A stretch of DNA of 51,110 nt from Planctomycetota bacterium (GTDB taxonomy: Bacteria; Planctomycetota; Phycisphaerae; Phycisphaerales; SM1A02). Positions 30,073-38,578 of this stretch are shown here, piece by piece. The stretch lies in assembly GCA_016873115.1 (NCBI GenBank), contig VGYB01000012.1, positions 1 through 51,110 of the forward strand, in the 5' to 3' direction. The notes beneath the pieces were generated by a model that saw nothing but the letters and a program-made list of their open reading frames with translations, searched no databases and was not told the DNA's origin. How positions within the stretch are numbered: the stretch's first letter is position 1; each line of letters begins with the position of its first letter. A program made the position numbers and the translations under genes.

Positions 30073-32616
30073 TCAACCGATCTCCTTCAGCCAACCCTTG
30101 GCTGCCTCGCGCATCGATGGGCGGCGGTCGCTGCCGGCCATGCGCTCGAGCCGTTCGCGCGCTTCGACCAGTTTCAGCCGAGCGCACTGGCTCGCCGCTG
30201 CTCGGGCCGCGCGCTCCTCGTGATCGTCGATCATGGCCACGAGCTCGGCAATCACGGCACGGCGCTCGGCCTCCTGCTCGGCAGGCGGCAGGTTGGCGGC
30301 CAGGGCACGGATCGCGGTCGGGCGCATGCGGTCAAGGTTCCCCAGCGCGGCAAGGGTCCGGATCGCCGGAAGTGCCGCGGGTACCGGCACCTCGGCAAGC
30401 GCGTCAAGCGCCGCGGTCCGGACCCTCTCGCTGCTCGACTCGATCGCCAACGCATCGACCAGCGCCGACCGAGCGGCATCACCCTGGTCGCCCCAGCGCT
30501 CCTTCATGGCCACGAGCGCACCGATCGCTGCCGCCTTGCACGCGGGGCTGCCATCGTTGCGGACAAGATCCACCGCCCTCACGACGGCGGCAGGCGTGGT
30601 GTCCTGCGCAAGCCGCTCGATCGCTGCGCGCCGGATGCGTGGATCGCTCGCTGCCCGCGCGATGTCGGCGTTCGCCGGGACACCTGTGAACTCGGCCAGC
30701 ACCTGCATCGCGATCTCCCGTGATGCTGGGGTGCCGAGCGAGAACAGCGACTCGACGGCATCCTGGCGCTCGGTCCATCGCCGCGCAGGATCGCGCACGA
30801 TCGCATCGAGTGCCTTCGCCACGCCCGGCTCATCGCGCGTGCCGAGCGCCTGGATCCCCTGCCGACGGCACGCTGCATTGGGGCCCTTCATCGCCTGCTC
30901 AAGCCACCATGCGGTGGGCATCTCGATCGTGGCGGTCTTCAGCACGGCCACACGCGGGTCGACCGCGACGAGCACCGGCGGTCCGTCGAGTTCCCAGGAG
31001 CGGGTCGCCGACTTCTCACGGGTCTCGATGGCGAGCATGCGCTCGCTGCCGGCGGTCCGGACGAGGATCGGCAGCGTGAAGCGGAACGCGGGCCGCTTCT
31101 CATCGATCGTCTGCACCTGCTCCATCGTGACCGTGAGTGTTCGCTTTGCCCCGTCCCATGTGGGCACGACCTTGAGTTCAGGAGTGCCGGGACGCATGCA
31201 CCACTGGTCGAAGAACCACTCGAGCGAGAGCCCGCTGGCCTCCTCCAGGCACGTGCGGAAGTCATCCGTCTCGACCGTCTGCAGCCCGAACCGCTTCATG
31301 TACGTCTGCACGCCCGCAAAGAACACGCGGTCGCCGAGCATCTCGCGGAGCATGTGCAGGATGCTCGCTCCCTTGGGATAGGGATTCGCCAGACGCGAGA
31401 AGGTCTCGCCAGGATCACGCCAGCACTTGGAGCACATGGCCTCGTGCGGCACATCCACCCGGTCGCGCCGGGCCACGCGCGCATTGTCGAGCACTTCGTC
31501 GTAGTAGCCATCGGTGCCGTCACGGCGCTCGAACCACAGGTTCTCGCAGTAGGTTGCCCAACCCTCGTTCAGCCAGAGGTGATCCCAGCTCGTGCAGGTG
31601 ATGTAGTCACCCGTCCACTGGTGGCCGAGCTCGTGGGCGATGAGGCTTTCGTAGTCGCTGTCGCGTGCGGCGGCTTCGCTCAGCCAAGCCCCGGGCAGCA
31701 GGCTGGTCACGCTGGTGTTCTCCATGCCACCGGCACCGAAGTTGCGCACGATGAGCTGGTCGTAGCGTGCCCACGGATACGGCGTGCCGAAGTGACCCGC
31801 GAGCACCTCGATCATCTCGTCGGTGCGGTCATAGGTGCGGTGGATCTCCTCCGCATGGCCGGGCAGCGCCCAGACCTGCATCGGGACGCCGGAGCGCGGA
31901 TTGGGCAACGCGGTGCGCTCGAAGGTGCCGGCCACCAGACTCACCAGATACGCCACATGCGGCTTGTCCTGGAGCCAGTGCCAGGTTTCTCGGCCGTTGG
32001 AAACACCATGCGACACGAGCTTGCCGTTGCCGCTCGCGCTGACTCCCGCAGGCACGTCGATCACGAGCTCGGTCGTCAGACGCTCGTTGGGGGAGTCATG
32101 GCACGGGAACCAGAAGCGGTTCGACTCGGGCTGCCCTTGCGTGTGGACCTCGGCCGGGTACGCCTTCGGATCGGGGCCGGCGGGTGTGAAGGTCATGCCA
32201 TCGATCGGATCCGTGCACGAGTACATCGTGACGAGCGTGGTCCACGCATCACCGAGCGGTGCCGCGAAATGCAGGAAGAGCGACGAGCCATCGTGCGACC
32301 ATTCGATGGGCTTGCCCTGACCGTCCACGACGGAGGCGATCGCCAGCCCGGGCGCATCGAGCCGCAGGCCGCGCACCGGCACGCCGATGGGACGCACGGT
32401 CATCGTCTGCTTCGCGGTGAAGGCGCGGTCCTCAAGGCGCTCGAACCGGAGCTCAAGCTTCATGTGCCCGTAGTCCACCAAGCGATCGGGCGGGTACACG
32501 CGAAGGTCGCGGCCCGTGGACACATCCACCTCGGGCATCGGAGCAGGCGGCTGTCGACGCTGCACGGGAGTGATGGCAACGGCTGCTGAGCACAGAACGA
32601 GGGCAATGACTTGCAT
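30073..32616 (-). CDS. secreted M1-family zinc aminopeptidase with C-terminal HEAT repeats
   Basis: An 847-residue protein with a signal peptide (MQVIALVLCSAAVAITPV). It has the M1 fold: GAGGMENTSV (GxMEN exopeptidase motif, about residue 296), HELGHQW (about 328) and LWLNEGWATY (third zinc ligand). After about residue 560 come HEAT-like repeats (RRQGIQALGTRDEPGVAKAL, AAIGALVAMKERWGDQGDAA, RTAALDALAEVPVPAALPAI), a known M1 add-on. It probably trims peptides in the periplasm or outside. TACCCT ends 6 nt before the ATG, fixing the start at 32616. Confidence 0.9.
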   Translation of the reverse strand: MQVIALVLCSAAVAITPVQRRQPPAPMPEVDVSTGRDLRVYPPDRLVDYGHMKLELRFERLEDRAFTAKQTMTVRPIGVPVRGLRLDAPGLAIASVVDGQGKPIEWSHDGSSLFLHFAAPLGDAWTTLVTMYSCTDPIDGMTFTPAGPDPKAYPAEVHTQGQPESNRFWFPCHDSPNERLTTELVIDVPAGVSASGNGKLVSHGVSNGRETWHWLQDKPHVAYLVSLVAGTFERTALPNPRSGVPMQVWALPGHAEEIHRTYDRTDEMIEVLAGHFGTPYPWARYDQLIVRNFGAGGMENTSVTSLLPGAWLSEAAARDSDYESLIAHELGHQWTGDYITCTSWDHLWLNEGWATYCENLWFERRDGTDGYYDEVLDNARVARRDRVDVPHEAMCSKCWRDPGETFSRLANPYPKGASILHMLREMLGDRVFFAGVQTYMKRFGLQTVETDDFRTCLEEASGLSLEWFFDQWCMRPGTPELKVVPTWDGAKRTLTVTMEQVQTIDEKRPAFRFTLPILVRTAGSERMLAIETREKSATRSWELDGPPVLVAVDPRVAVLKTATIEMPTAWWLEQAMKGPNAACRRQGIQALGTRDEPGVAKALDAIVRDPARRWTERQDAVESLFSLGTPASREIAMQVLAEFTGVPANADIARAASDPRIRRAAIERLAQDTTPAAVVRAVDLVRNDGSPACKAAAIGALVAMKERWGDQGDAARSALVDALAIESSSERVRTAALDALAEVPVPAALPAIRTLAALGNLDRMRPTAIRALAANLPPAEQEAERRAVIAELVAMIDDHEERAARAAASQCARLKLVEARERLERMAGSDRRPSMREAAKGWLKEIG

Positions 32617-32622
32617 GGGGAC

Positions 32623-32628
32623 AGGGTA
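32623..32628 (-). promoter_or_regulatory. -10-like hexamer TACCCT of the aminopeptidase gene
   Basis: TACCCT on the minus strand ends 6 nt before the ATG at 32616; no Shine-Dalgarno. It is part of the small palindrome AGGGTATCCCT. Confidence 0.45.
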
Positions 32629-32659
32629 TCCCTGCGCTTGAAATCGCAGACCTTGCCGC

Positions 32660-32689
32660 TTGTTTCCGGGAGCGTCACTGCTGTACGCT
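32660..32689 (+). promoter_or_regulatory. promoter of pyrG
   Basis: TTGTTT (32660-32665), 18-bp spacer, TACGCT (32684-32689). The pyrG ATG follows only 5 nt later, so the message would be leaderless. Confidence 0.45.
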
Positions 32690-32694
32690 TGGTT

Positions 32695-34545
32695 ATGCCC
32701 CCTACCGATGACCAGCCCGCGCAAGACTGCGCCGACTGCGGCTTTCTGAGCCAGTTCGGCACCTCAAGCGAGGCCAGCACCGAGCACTACTCGCCGGCAC
32801 CGTCGGGCTACCAGCGCGGCATCACCAAGTTCGTCGTCGTGATCGGCACCGTCATGAGCGGCTTGGGCAAGGGCATCTTCAGTTCATCGCTCGCGAAGCT
32901 GATCCAGGACAAGGGCCTCTCCGTCGCTCCGATCAAGATGGAGGGCTACCTCAACATCGACAGCGGAACGCTGAACCCCTTCCGCCACGGCGAGGTGTTC
33001 GTGCTCGATGACGGGCTCGAGACCGACATGGACCTCGGTACCTATGAGCGCCTGCTCGACCAGAACCTGTCGCGCAAGAACTTCGTCACCGCGGGCCAGG
33101 TCTACACGCGGATCCTCGAGCGCGAGCGCCGCGGCGGCTATCTCGGCCGCGATGTGCAGATGATCCCCCACGTCACCGGCGAGGTGAAGATGAAGCTGCG
33201 TGAGCTCGCCATGAATGGCCCGCGCGGAAAGCAACTCGATGTGGTGTTCGTCGAGGTCGGTGGCACCGCCGGCGACTACGAGAACGGCTTCTACATCGAG
33301 GCGCTGCGCGAACTGGCGTTCGAGGAAGGCCCGGGCAGCACCTGCTTCGTGGCGCTGACCTACATCCTCGAGCCCTCGATCCTGGGCGAGCAGAAGTCCA
33401 AGGCGGCGCAGCTCGGCATCAAGCGCCTCATGGAAGCGGGCGTGCAGCCCAACATCGTGGCCTGCCGCGCCAAGAATCCCGTCACCGACAAGGTGATGGA
33501 GAAGATCGCGATGTTCAGCAACGTCCCGCTGAAGCGAATCTTCTCGATGCACGATCGCAGTTCGATCTACTCGATCCCCGATGCCATGCGCCAGGCGGGC
33601 CTCGACCGCGAGATCCTCTCGATCCTGTCCATGCACGATCGGGTCGACCCGGCCCGCGAGGACCGTGCGCGCGCATCGTGGAACATGTTCACGACCAAAC
33701 TGCAGGCCGATCGCCAGCACGCCGTCACGATCGGCCTCGCCGGCAAGTACTCGGCGCTTCGCGATGCCTACGCGAGCATCGAGAAGGCACTCGAGCATTG
33801 CAGCATCGAACTCGGCGCGAAGATGGATGTGCGCTGGCTCGAGACAAGTGACATCGCCTCGGCCTCGGATGCGGCGAAGACCTTCGAGGGCATCGACGGG
33901 ATCATCGTGCCGGGCGGCTTCGGCAGTCGCGGCGTCCAGGGCAAGATCCTCGCGGTGCAGTGGGCCCGTGAGTCGAAGACTCCGTTCCTCGGCATCTGCC
34001 TGGGCTTCCAGGTCGCCGTGATCGAGTACGCGCGCAATGTCCTGGGCATGGCCCATGCCGACAGCACGGAGTTCAGCCCAACCTCCACGCACCCGGTGAT
34101 CAGCGAGCTTCCGGAGCAGAAGCGTCTGGAGGGGATCGTCGGCGGCACGATGCGCCTTGGAGCGCAGGATGTGCAGCTCACCGCGGGCAGCCTGGCGAGC
34201 TTCCTCTTCAGCGGCGCAACCAGCATCCGCGAGCGATTCCGCCACCGGTACGAGGTGGATCCTTCGTTCATCACGCAACTCACCGCAGGCGGCCTCCTCT
34301 TCAGCGGTCGCCATCCCACGCAACCGATCATGCAGGTGCTCGAATTGCCGGTCTCTGCGCATCCGTACTTCATCGGCGGCCAGTTCCATCCCGAGTTGAC
34401 CAGCCGACCCGTGCGCCCGCAACCGATGTTCATGGGTCTGGTGGCGGCAGCGATCGCGCGCAAGAGCCCCGAGTTCGCCACGACCGCCCTTGGACGCCGC
34501 TGGCTTCGCAGTGCGTCGACCGCAACGGCAGGTGCTGGAGCCTGA
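32695..34545 (+). CDS. pyrG: CTP synthase with N-terminal extension
   Basis: CTP synthase aminates UTP to CTP with ATP and glutamine. The 616-residue protein has about 40 extra residues before the synthetase domain (PPTDDQPAQDCADCGFLSQF...). The synthetase motifs are variant: VIGTVMSGLGKGIFSSSLAK and IKMEGYLNIDSGTLNPFRHG instead of the usual GGVVSSLGKG and KxDPYxNxDPGTMSP. The glutaminase domain keeps FLGICLGFQ (nucleophile Cys about 433) and GGQFHPELTSRP. It also feeds kdsB with CTP. Divergent from the aminopeptidase gene. Confidence 0.94.
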   Translation: MPPTDDQPAQDCADCGFLSQFGTSSEASTEHYSPAPSGYQRGITKFVVVIGTVMSGLGKGIFSSSLAKLIQDKGLSVAPIKMEGYLNIDSGTLNPFRHGEVFVLDDGLETDMDLGTYERLLDQNLSRKNFVTAGQVYTRILERERRGGYLGRDVQMIPHVTGEVKMKLRELAMNGPRGKQLDVVFVEVGGTAGDYENGFYIEALRELAFEEGPGSTCFVALTYILEPSILGEQKSKAAQLGIKRLMEAGVQPNIVACRAKNPVTDKVMEKIAMFSNVPLKRIFSMHDRSSIYSIPDAMRQAGLDREILSILSMHDRVDPAREDRARASWNMFTTKLQADRQHAVTIGLAGKYSALRDAYASIEKALEHCSIELGAKMDVRWLETSDIASASDAAKTFEGIDGIIVPGGFGSRGVQGKILAVQWARESKTPFLGICLGFQVAVIEYARNVLGMAHADSTEFSPTSTHPVISELPEQKRLEGIVGGTMRLGAQDVQLTAGSLASFLFSGATSIRERFRHRYEVDPSFITQLTAGGLLFSGRHPTQPIMQVLELPVSAHPYFIGGQFHPELTSRPVRPQPMFMGLVAAAIARKSPEFATTALGRRWLRSASTATAGAGA

Positions 34546-34565
34546 ACGCCGTCCTGCCGCAGCGG

Positions 34566-34595
34566 TTGCAGGAGTCGACCACTGGCCCGTACACT
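34566..34595 (+). promoter_or_regulatory. promoter of tRNA-Met
   Basis: TTGCAG (34566-34571), 18-bp spacer, TACACT (34590-34595). The mature tRNA begins 13 nt after the hexamer. As the downstream product is a tRNA, this is the best evidence that TACACT acts as a -10 in this genome. Confidence 0.55.
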
Positions 34596-34607
34596 CCTCG
34601 ACCCTTC

Positions 34608-34681
34608 GCCGATGTAGCTCAGCTGGTTAGAGCGTTGGATTCATAACCCGAAGGTCGGCGGTTCGAGTCCGCCCATCGGCA
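34608..34681 (+). tRNA. tRNA-Met (anticodon CAT), elongator type
   Basis: A 74-nt cloverleaf. Acceptor GCCGATG/CATCGGC, D-arm GCTC-AGCTGGTTA-GAGC, anticodon loop TTCATAA, T-arm GGCGG-TTCGAGT-CCGCC, discriminator A. The anticodon stem lacks the three G-C pairs and the 1-72 mismatch of initiator tRNA. A lysidine-modified tRNA-Ile(CAT) cannot be fully excluded. CCA not encoded. Confidence 0.93.
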
Positions 34682-34703
34682 TTGCCCCCTCCGCGCGGCG
34701 GCC

Positions 34704-34805
34704 TCACCGCCAGGAACGCAGCACCAGGACGAGCAGCGCGAGCAGGCCCGTGACCAGCCACAGGGCCACATACACGCGGAAGAGACGTCCCTGGCGCATC
34801 CACAT
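34704..34805 (-). CDS. 33-aa small membrane protein ORF
   Basis: The ORF encodes MWMRQGRLFRVYVALWLVTG followed by a Leu/Val-rich stretch and RSWR: a basic start, one transmembrane helix (about residues 11-29) and a basic end. A strong ribosome-binding site, GGGAGG, lies 6 nt before the ATG, unusual for a chance ORF. It sits between tRNA-Met and tRNA-Arg, on the same strand as and 16 bp after tRNA-Arg. No family is recognised. Confidence 0.45.
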   Translation of the reverse strand: MWMRQGRLFRVYVALWLVTGLLALLVLVLRSWR

Positions 34806-34821
34806 CACGACCTCCCGAGAA

Positions 34822-34895
34822 CGCCCGATGCGCGATTTGAACGCGCGACCTCCAGTTTAGGAAACCGGTGCTCTATCCAGCTGAGCTAATCGGGC
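34822..34895 (-). tRNA. tRNA-Arg (anticodon CCT)
   Basis: A 74-nt cloverleaf. Acceptor GCCCGAT/ATCGGGC, D-arm GCTC-AGCTGGATA-GAGC, anticodon stem CCGGT/ACTGG with loop TTCCTAA (anticodon CCT), variable AGGTC, T-arm GCGCG-TTCAAAT-CGCGC, discriminator G. CCA not encoded. Confidence 0.94.
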
Positions 34896-34933
34896 AGGAT
34901 GACTGACTCGAAGCACGGGGGACCACCCCCGGG

Positions 34934-35053
34934 TCACTGGTCCCTGTACCTGCCACCGGAGCCACCGTCGGCCTTGGACTGCGCGAAGTAGAGCGCGCAC
35001 CAGAAGGCGAGGAACAAGACCCAGGCGAGATTGGCAAGCAGGACGGGAATCAT
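34934..35053 (-). CDS. 39-aa small membrane protein ORF
   Basis: MIPVLLANLAWVLFLAFWCA followed by LYFAQSKADGGSGGRYRDQ: one transmembrane helix (about 3-23) and a hydrophilic Gly-rich tail. AAGGA lies 5 nt before the ATG (35053). It overlaps the 3' end of the upstream secreted-protein gene by 4 bp, so it may be translationally coupled. It lies before tRNA-Arg on the same strand. Confidence 0.5.
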   Translation of the reverse strand: MIPVLLANLAWVLFLAFWCALYFAQSKADGGSGGRYRDQ

Positions 35054-36474
35054 CGGGTTCCTTTGGCTGGACCGGAAGCATACTCCGCGGCCCGCCAGAG
35101 CGGCACGGACCAAGTGCGGCCCGCCTCCCACGGCCCGGACTCGAGCAGCATGGCGAAGGAGTCCGCCACGCACCAGGGGCCCTCGTTGCGGCTGACCACC
35201 CGCGCACGGATCGTCAGGGGAAGTTGGATCGCCGGAGGGGCCAGAGGCGCACGATCCGACAGCGCGCGGACCTCAAACCACGGCTCACCGTCGCGCCAGA
35301 CGATCCCCCCCTCCCACCACCGCTCACCGTCGGCTGGCGCCATGCGCCGAGCCGGATCGCCCACGAAGAGGAAGCCATCGCGGTCCCACAGCGCACCGAT
35401 GCGGCGCTGGCGGTCCTCGCCGACCTCATCCATCCATGCCGCGCACGCAGCCTCGAAGTCCCGGCGGGAACTGCGGTCGAAGGCCTCGACGACCCGGGTG
35501 AGGTCCTCCGGATGGGTGCGCTGCATGCGCGCGAGCATCTCTTGGCGCGACCACTGCGCGGCCTCGGCCAGCGACCACCTGCCGGGCTCATCCATGAACC
35601 ACCTTGCACATCCCCAGCCAGCACGGCCATCCCAGGTCACGCTTGCGTAGCCAGCGAGCTGGTCGACGCCACCCGCATCGAGCAGCGCCATCGCCAGGCA
35701 ATCCTCGTCGCGAAGATGCGCCATCAGGCAATTGCCCGCGGCGAGCATGGCCTTGCTCCGGGTGCTGCGGATCGGTGTCTCGATGCCCTCGAGATCCCGC
35801 ACCCAGAGCTCACCCCGACGCGGCACCACGCGGCCACTGGGATACGAGTAGCCCAGCAGCCAACGCATCTCATTGCTGCGCCCGCTGGTGAAGATCAGGT
35901 CGGCCCAGTCGGAGGACCACTCCTGCGCGAACGAGCGGCTCTGCTCGGTGCTCCGGGTTTCGATGGTCCATGCGCCACCGTCGCGTCGATGCACCTCGCC
36001 CTGCACGCCTTCGCTGAACCATGTCGCGCGCACGAAGGCCGATGCCGGAAGCGGCGTCGTTCCCAGTGCGGCCGTCAGCACCACGGGATCCGTTCGCTGC
36101 GCGATCCGCATCGCCACCTCGGGCGAAGGCCCTGTCACGATGCCCCACGAGACATCCTCGAAGGGATCGCCATCGATGGCACGGAACGCCCGTTGCCATG
36201 CTGCAGACGGTGCGCGGCCCCCTTCACCGGGCATCGCCACCACGATGGCGTGATCGGTGCCACCCGGTGCGACCATGCTCACACATTCGGCGGGCCCACA
36301 CGCTGCGATCGACCATCCGCGAGTCGTGGCTGCTGTCCGGACGACTGCAGCCCATGCGGCGTCATCCAAGCACGCCCGGCTCGCCAGCACGATGCCGCGC
36401 GGAGTCGGCGGCATGCCGTCGCCAGTCCCCTGCACTCCGAGTGCCATCATGAGGATGAAGGCCGCGTTGCCCAT
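35050..36474 (-). CDS. secreted hypothetical protein
   Basis: A 474-residue protein with a signal peptide (MGNAAFILMMALGVQGTG). The start at 36474 is supported by TAGGAT 7 nt upstream; an ATG at 36501 would overlap the divergent gene. Blocks such as DLIFTSGRSNEMRWLLGYSY, AAGNCLMAHLRDEDCLAMAL, GVDQLAGYASVTWDGRAGWG and RWSLAEAAQWSRQEML loosely recall gingipain/caspase-like (C25) folds, but I cannot place a catalytic His-Cys pair with confidence. Function unknown. It is co-oriented with the 39-aa ORF. Confidence 0.65.
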   Translation of the reverse strand: MGNAAFILMMALGVQGTGDGMPPTPRGIVLASRACLDDAAWAAVVRTAATTRGWSIAACGPAECVSMVAPGGTDHAIVVAMPGEGGRAPSAAWQRAFRAIDGDPFEDVSWGIVTGPSPEVAMRIAQRTDPVVLTAALGTTPLPASAFVRATWFSEGVQGEVHRRDGGAWTIETRSTEQSRSFAQEWSSDWADLIFTSGRSNEMRWLLGYSYPSGRVVPRRGELWVRDLEGIETPIRSTRSKAMLAAGNCLMAHLRDEDCLAMALLDAGGVDQLAGYASVTWDGRAGWGCARWFMDEPGRWSLAEAAQWSRQEMLARMQRTHPEDLTRVVEAFDRSSRRDFEAACAAWMDEVGEDRQRRIGALWDRDGFLFVGDPARRMAPADGERWWEGGIVWRDGEPWFEVRALSDRAPLAPPAIQLPLTIRARVVSRNEGPWCVADSFAMLLESGPWEAGRTWSVPLWRAAEYASGPAKGTR

Positions 36475-36477
36475 GCG

Positions 36478-36487
36478 TACGATCCTA
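36478..36487. promoter_or_regulatory. overlapping divergent -10-like hexamers
   Basis: Plus-strand TACGAT (36478-36483, 9 nt before the ATG at 36493) overlaps minus-strand TAGGAT (36482-36487, 7 nt before the ATG at 36474). The two starts are only 18 bp apart. Confidence 0.4.
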
Positions 36488-36492
36488 CGACG

Positions 36493-37881
36493 ATGGAGCA
36501 TTGGATCCTCATCAACGACCTCCTGATGGTGACTGGCGGGCTCCTGCTGCTCCTGGCAGGCGTCCTGGCCCAGCGCGCCTGGCGAGGCCGGCTCGTGACA
36601 TGGAGCCCGTGCTGCCGACGATGCGGCTTTGACCTCCGCGGCCATGCGGGCAGCTCGTGTCCCGAGTGTGGGGCCGATCTGGGTCGGGCAGGCGCCGTGA
36701 CCGAGGGATTGCGCCATCATCGACTCAGACTCCTGACCGGTGCGGGTGCCCTCGCCGTGCTTGCGGCCGGCATGGTGGTCTCAGCACGCTTCAGCTTGCC
36801 CGTCCACGCGTGGACCTGGTGGCTCGACCATCGACCCGTCTGGGCCATGGAGAGCGTGCTGCGCCATCAGGACCAACTCGCCTGGCAGGAGATCCAGGAC
36901 CGGGATCGGGTCGGCACGCTGTCGGATGCCGACCTACGGTCCGTGCTCGCCCTGGCGATGGAGCTTCCGACCTACTCCGGGAAGTTCGTCACGCCCAGCT
37001 GGGCTTGGCTCATCAACCAGCATGCGGTCGGGCGCGTGAGCACCGACGCGCTCAAGCCGATCGTGCTCCGTGCCCTTGAATCCATGGAGATCGGGTTGGG
37101 CATCGCTCCTGCGGGTCAACGGGCCGGAGGGTTGGTGCAGATCACCGCCCGCCATGATGTCGAACCCATGGCGGGGGAAGTCGACGAGGCCGAGTTGCTG
37201 GCCGTCGAGGCCAACCTCGACGGCACATGGGTGCCGCTCAAGCTCGAGCGGCAACAGCCGTTGCGCAACGGCCGGATCCTCCTCTCGAGCGGCACCATCG
37301 GTGTCAGGGCACCCGATCGACTCGGTCCCTGTGCGTTGCGCGCGACGATCCGTCTCATCGCGCGTGAGTCAGCGGCGAGCCTCTTCAGCCAAGGGGCCGT
37401 GGTAGCGGAGTGCGAACGGGTGGTTCCCCTCGGCACGCTCCGCGTGCTCGACCCAAAGGCAACCTTCGGGCTCGGTGCGCACGACGAGACCTTCCGAGCG
37501 CGGGTGCACGCGCTCGTGATCCAACTGGTCGGCAGCTTCACCCCTCGTGTCGGCAGTTCGGGACGGTCCCGAGCGAGTGGATCGAGCGCCTTGGCAACGA
37601 ACGAGGGATTCGACTTCGACATCGAGGGAGCGCAAGGCGATCGGGTCGTGCCACTCGGGCAGGTGTCCTGCATCGGAGGGCTGCAGTCGACCATGCTGGT
37701 GGGACGAGCGGGCATCGATCCCAACCAGCCGTGGATCCTGCGGCTTGTGCCGCGGCTCGACCGCATCGAGGCGCAACTCACCGAGCCCACCCGCATCTAC
37801 GACAGCATCATCGAGATCCCCCGTGGGCCGATCGATGCCCCCGAAGGTGATCGCAGCGAGCGCGGAGGCGACCCACCATGA
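36493..37881 (+). CDS. membrane protein with zinc-ribbon motif
   Basis: A 462-residue protein. A transmembrane helix lies at about 7-24 (NDLLMVTGGLLLLLAGVL), followed by a zinc ribbon (CCRRCGFDLRGHAGSSCPEC) and a second helix near 80-98 (LTGAGALAVLAAGMVVSARF). The rest is a large domain, probably periplasmic and beta-rich after residue 200 (GLVQITARHDVEPMAGE, NGRILLSSGTIGVRAP). The CxxCGxDLRG-CPECG arrangement is common in planctomycete membrane proteins of unknown role. Its stop overlaps the trmL start (ATGA). Confidence 0.7.
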   Translation: MEHWILINDLLMVTGGLLLLLAGVLAQRAWRGRLVTWSPCCRRCGFDLRGHAGSSCPECGADLGRAGAVTEGLRHHRLRLLTGAGALAVLAAGMVVSARFSLPVHAWTWWLDHRPVWAMESVLRHQDQLAWQEIQDRDRVGTLSDADLRSVLALAMELPTYSGKFVTPSWAWLINQHAVGRVSTDALKPIVLRALESMEIGLGIAPAGQRAGGLVQITARHDVEPMAGEVDEAELLAVEANLDGTWVPLKLERQQPLRNGRILLSSGTIGVRAPDRLGPCALRATIRLIARESAASLFSQGAVVAECERVVPLGTLRVLDPKATFGLGAHDETFRARVHALVIQLVGSFTPRVGSSGRSRASGSSALATNEGFDFDIEGAQGDRVVPLGQVSCIGGLQSTMLVGRAGIDPNQPWILRLVPRLDRIEAQLTEPTRIYDSIIEIPRGPIDAPEGDRSERGGDPP

Positions 37882-38417
37882 CCGAAGCGGCCCCCTGCCC
37901 GCTCATTGAGCCCACGCTCAACGTGGTGCTCTTCCAACCGCAGATTCCCAACAACACCGGCAACATCGGCCGGACCTGCATGACCACGCGGTGCCGGCTC
38001 CACATCATCCATCCGATCTCCTTCTCGATGGACGAGAAGGCCAGGCGCCGGGCCGGGCTCGACTACTGGCACTTGGTCGATTGCCGAGAGCATGCTTCGT
38101 GGGAGGCGTTTCTGGACCTGGAGCACCCCCGGCGACTCTGGCTCTACACCACGCGTGCCACGCGCGTGCACTGGGACGCCGACCTCCGCCAGGGCGACTA
38201 CCTGCTGTTTGGCCAGGAGAACGGCGGCGTCCCCGAGTGGCTGCACCAGTGGGTCGCCGCCACGCACGGCCCCGAGTCTCGGCTCACCCTCCCGATGGTG
38301 GCGGATCCGCAGGCCAGGAGCCTGAATCTGGCCACTGCGGCTGCATGCGCCATCTTCGAGGGCGTGCGGCAAATGAAAGTCCGCGGTGCGTCGCCCTACC
38401 CGATCTCCAGCACCTGA
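37878..38417 (+). CDS. trmL: tRNA (cytidine(34)-2'-O)-methyltransferase
   Basis: A 179-residue SPOUT-class enzyme that 2'-O-methylates the wobble base of certain tRNA-Leu using SAM. Motifs: NVVLFQPQIPNNTGNIGRTC, GLDYWHLVD, YLLFGQENGGVPEWL and LPMVADPQARSLNLATAAAC (trefoil-knot SAM site). The ATG overlaps the upstream stop (ATGA, 37878-37881), so it is coupled to the zinc-ribbon gene. An unrelated pairing by function, suggesting shared transcription only. Confidence 0.93.
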   Translation: MTEAAPCPLIEPTLNVVLFQPQIPNNTGNIGRTCMTTRCRLHIIHPISFSMDEKARRRAGLDYWHLVDCREHASWEAFLDLEHPRRLWLYTTRATRVHWDADLRQGDYLLFGQENGGVPEWLHQWVAATHGPESRLTLPMVADPQARSLNLATAAACAIFEGVRQMKVRGASPYPISST

Positions 38418-38474
38418 AGGACAGATCGATCCATCAGGGTCATGTTTGGCGGATCGATTCCGGCAGCCCAGCCG

Positions 38475-38480
38475 TATACT
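38475..38480 (+). promoter_or_regulatory. -10-like hexamer TATACT
   Basis: TATACT upstream of the prepilin-like gene. An ATG at 38489 lies 8 nt downstream, but the prepilin leader begins at the ATG at 38579, which has its own GAGG site. The message may therefore have a ~90-nt leader, or the protein an extra 30 residues. Confidence 0.4.
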
Positions 38481-38578
38481 CCCCCCGGATGAGCGTGACG
38501 AGGCATCGGCCCGTCGCCGTCCTTGCCCTTGGCATGGATCGTCGCCGGGTGTCTGGCCCGCAACGCCCCGAGGAACCC

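Noticed and set aside
31354-32589. 411-codon plus-strand open frame
   Set aside because: Antisense to the M1 aminopeptidase, covering its zinc motif on the other strand.
32884-34422. 512-codon minus-strand open frame
   Set aside because: Antisense to pyrG, which has complete synthetase and glutaminase motifs.
35224-36492. Upstream 423 codons of the plus-strand frame that includes the zinc-ribbon gene
   Set aside because: Antisense to the secreted protein; the real protein begins at 36493 with a hydrophobic helix and promoter-like hexamer.
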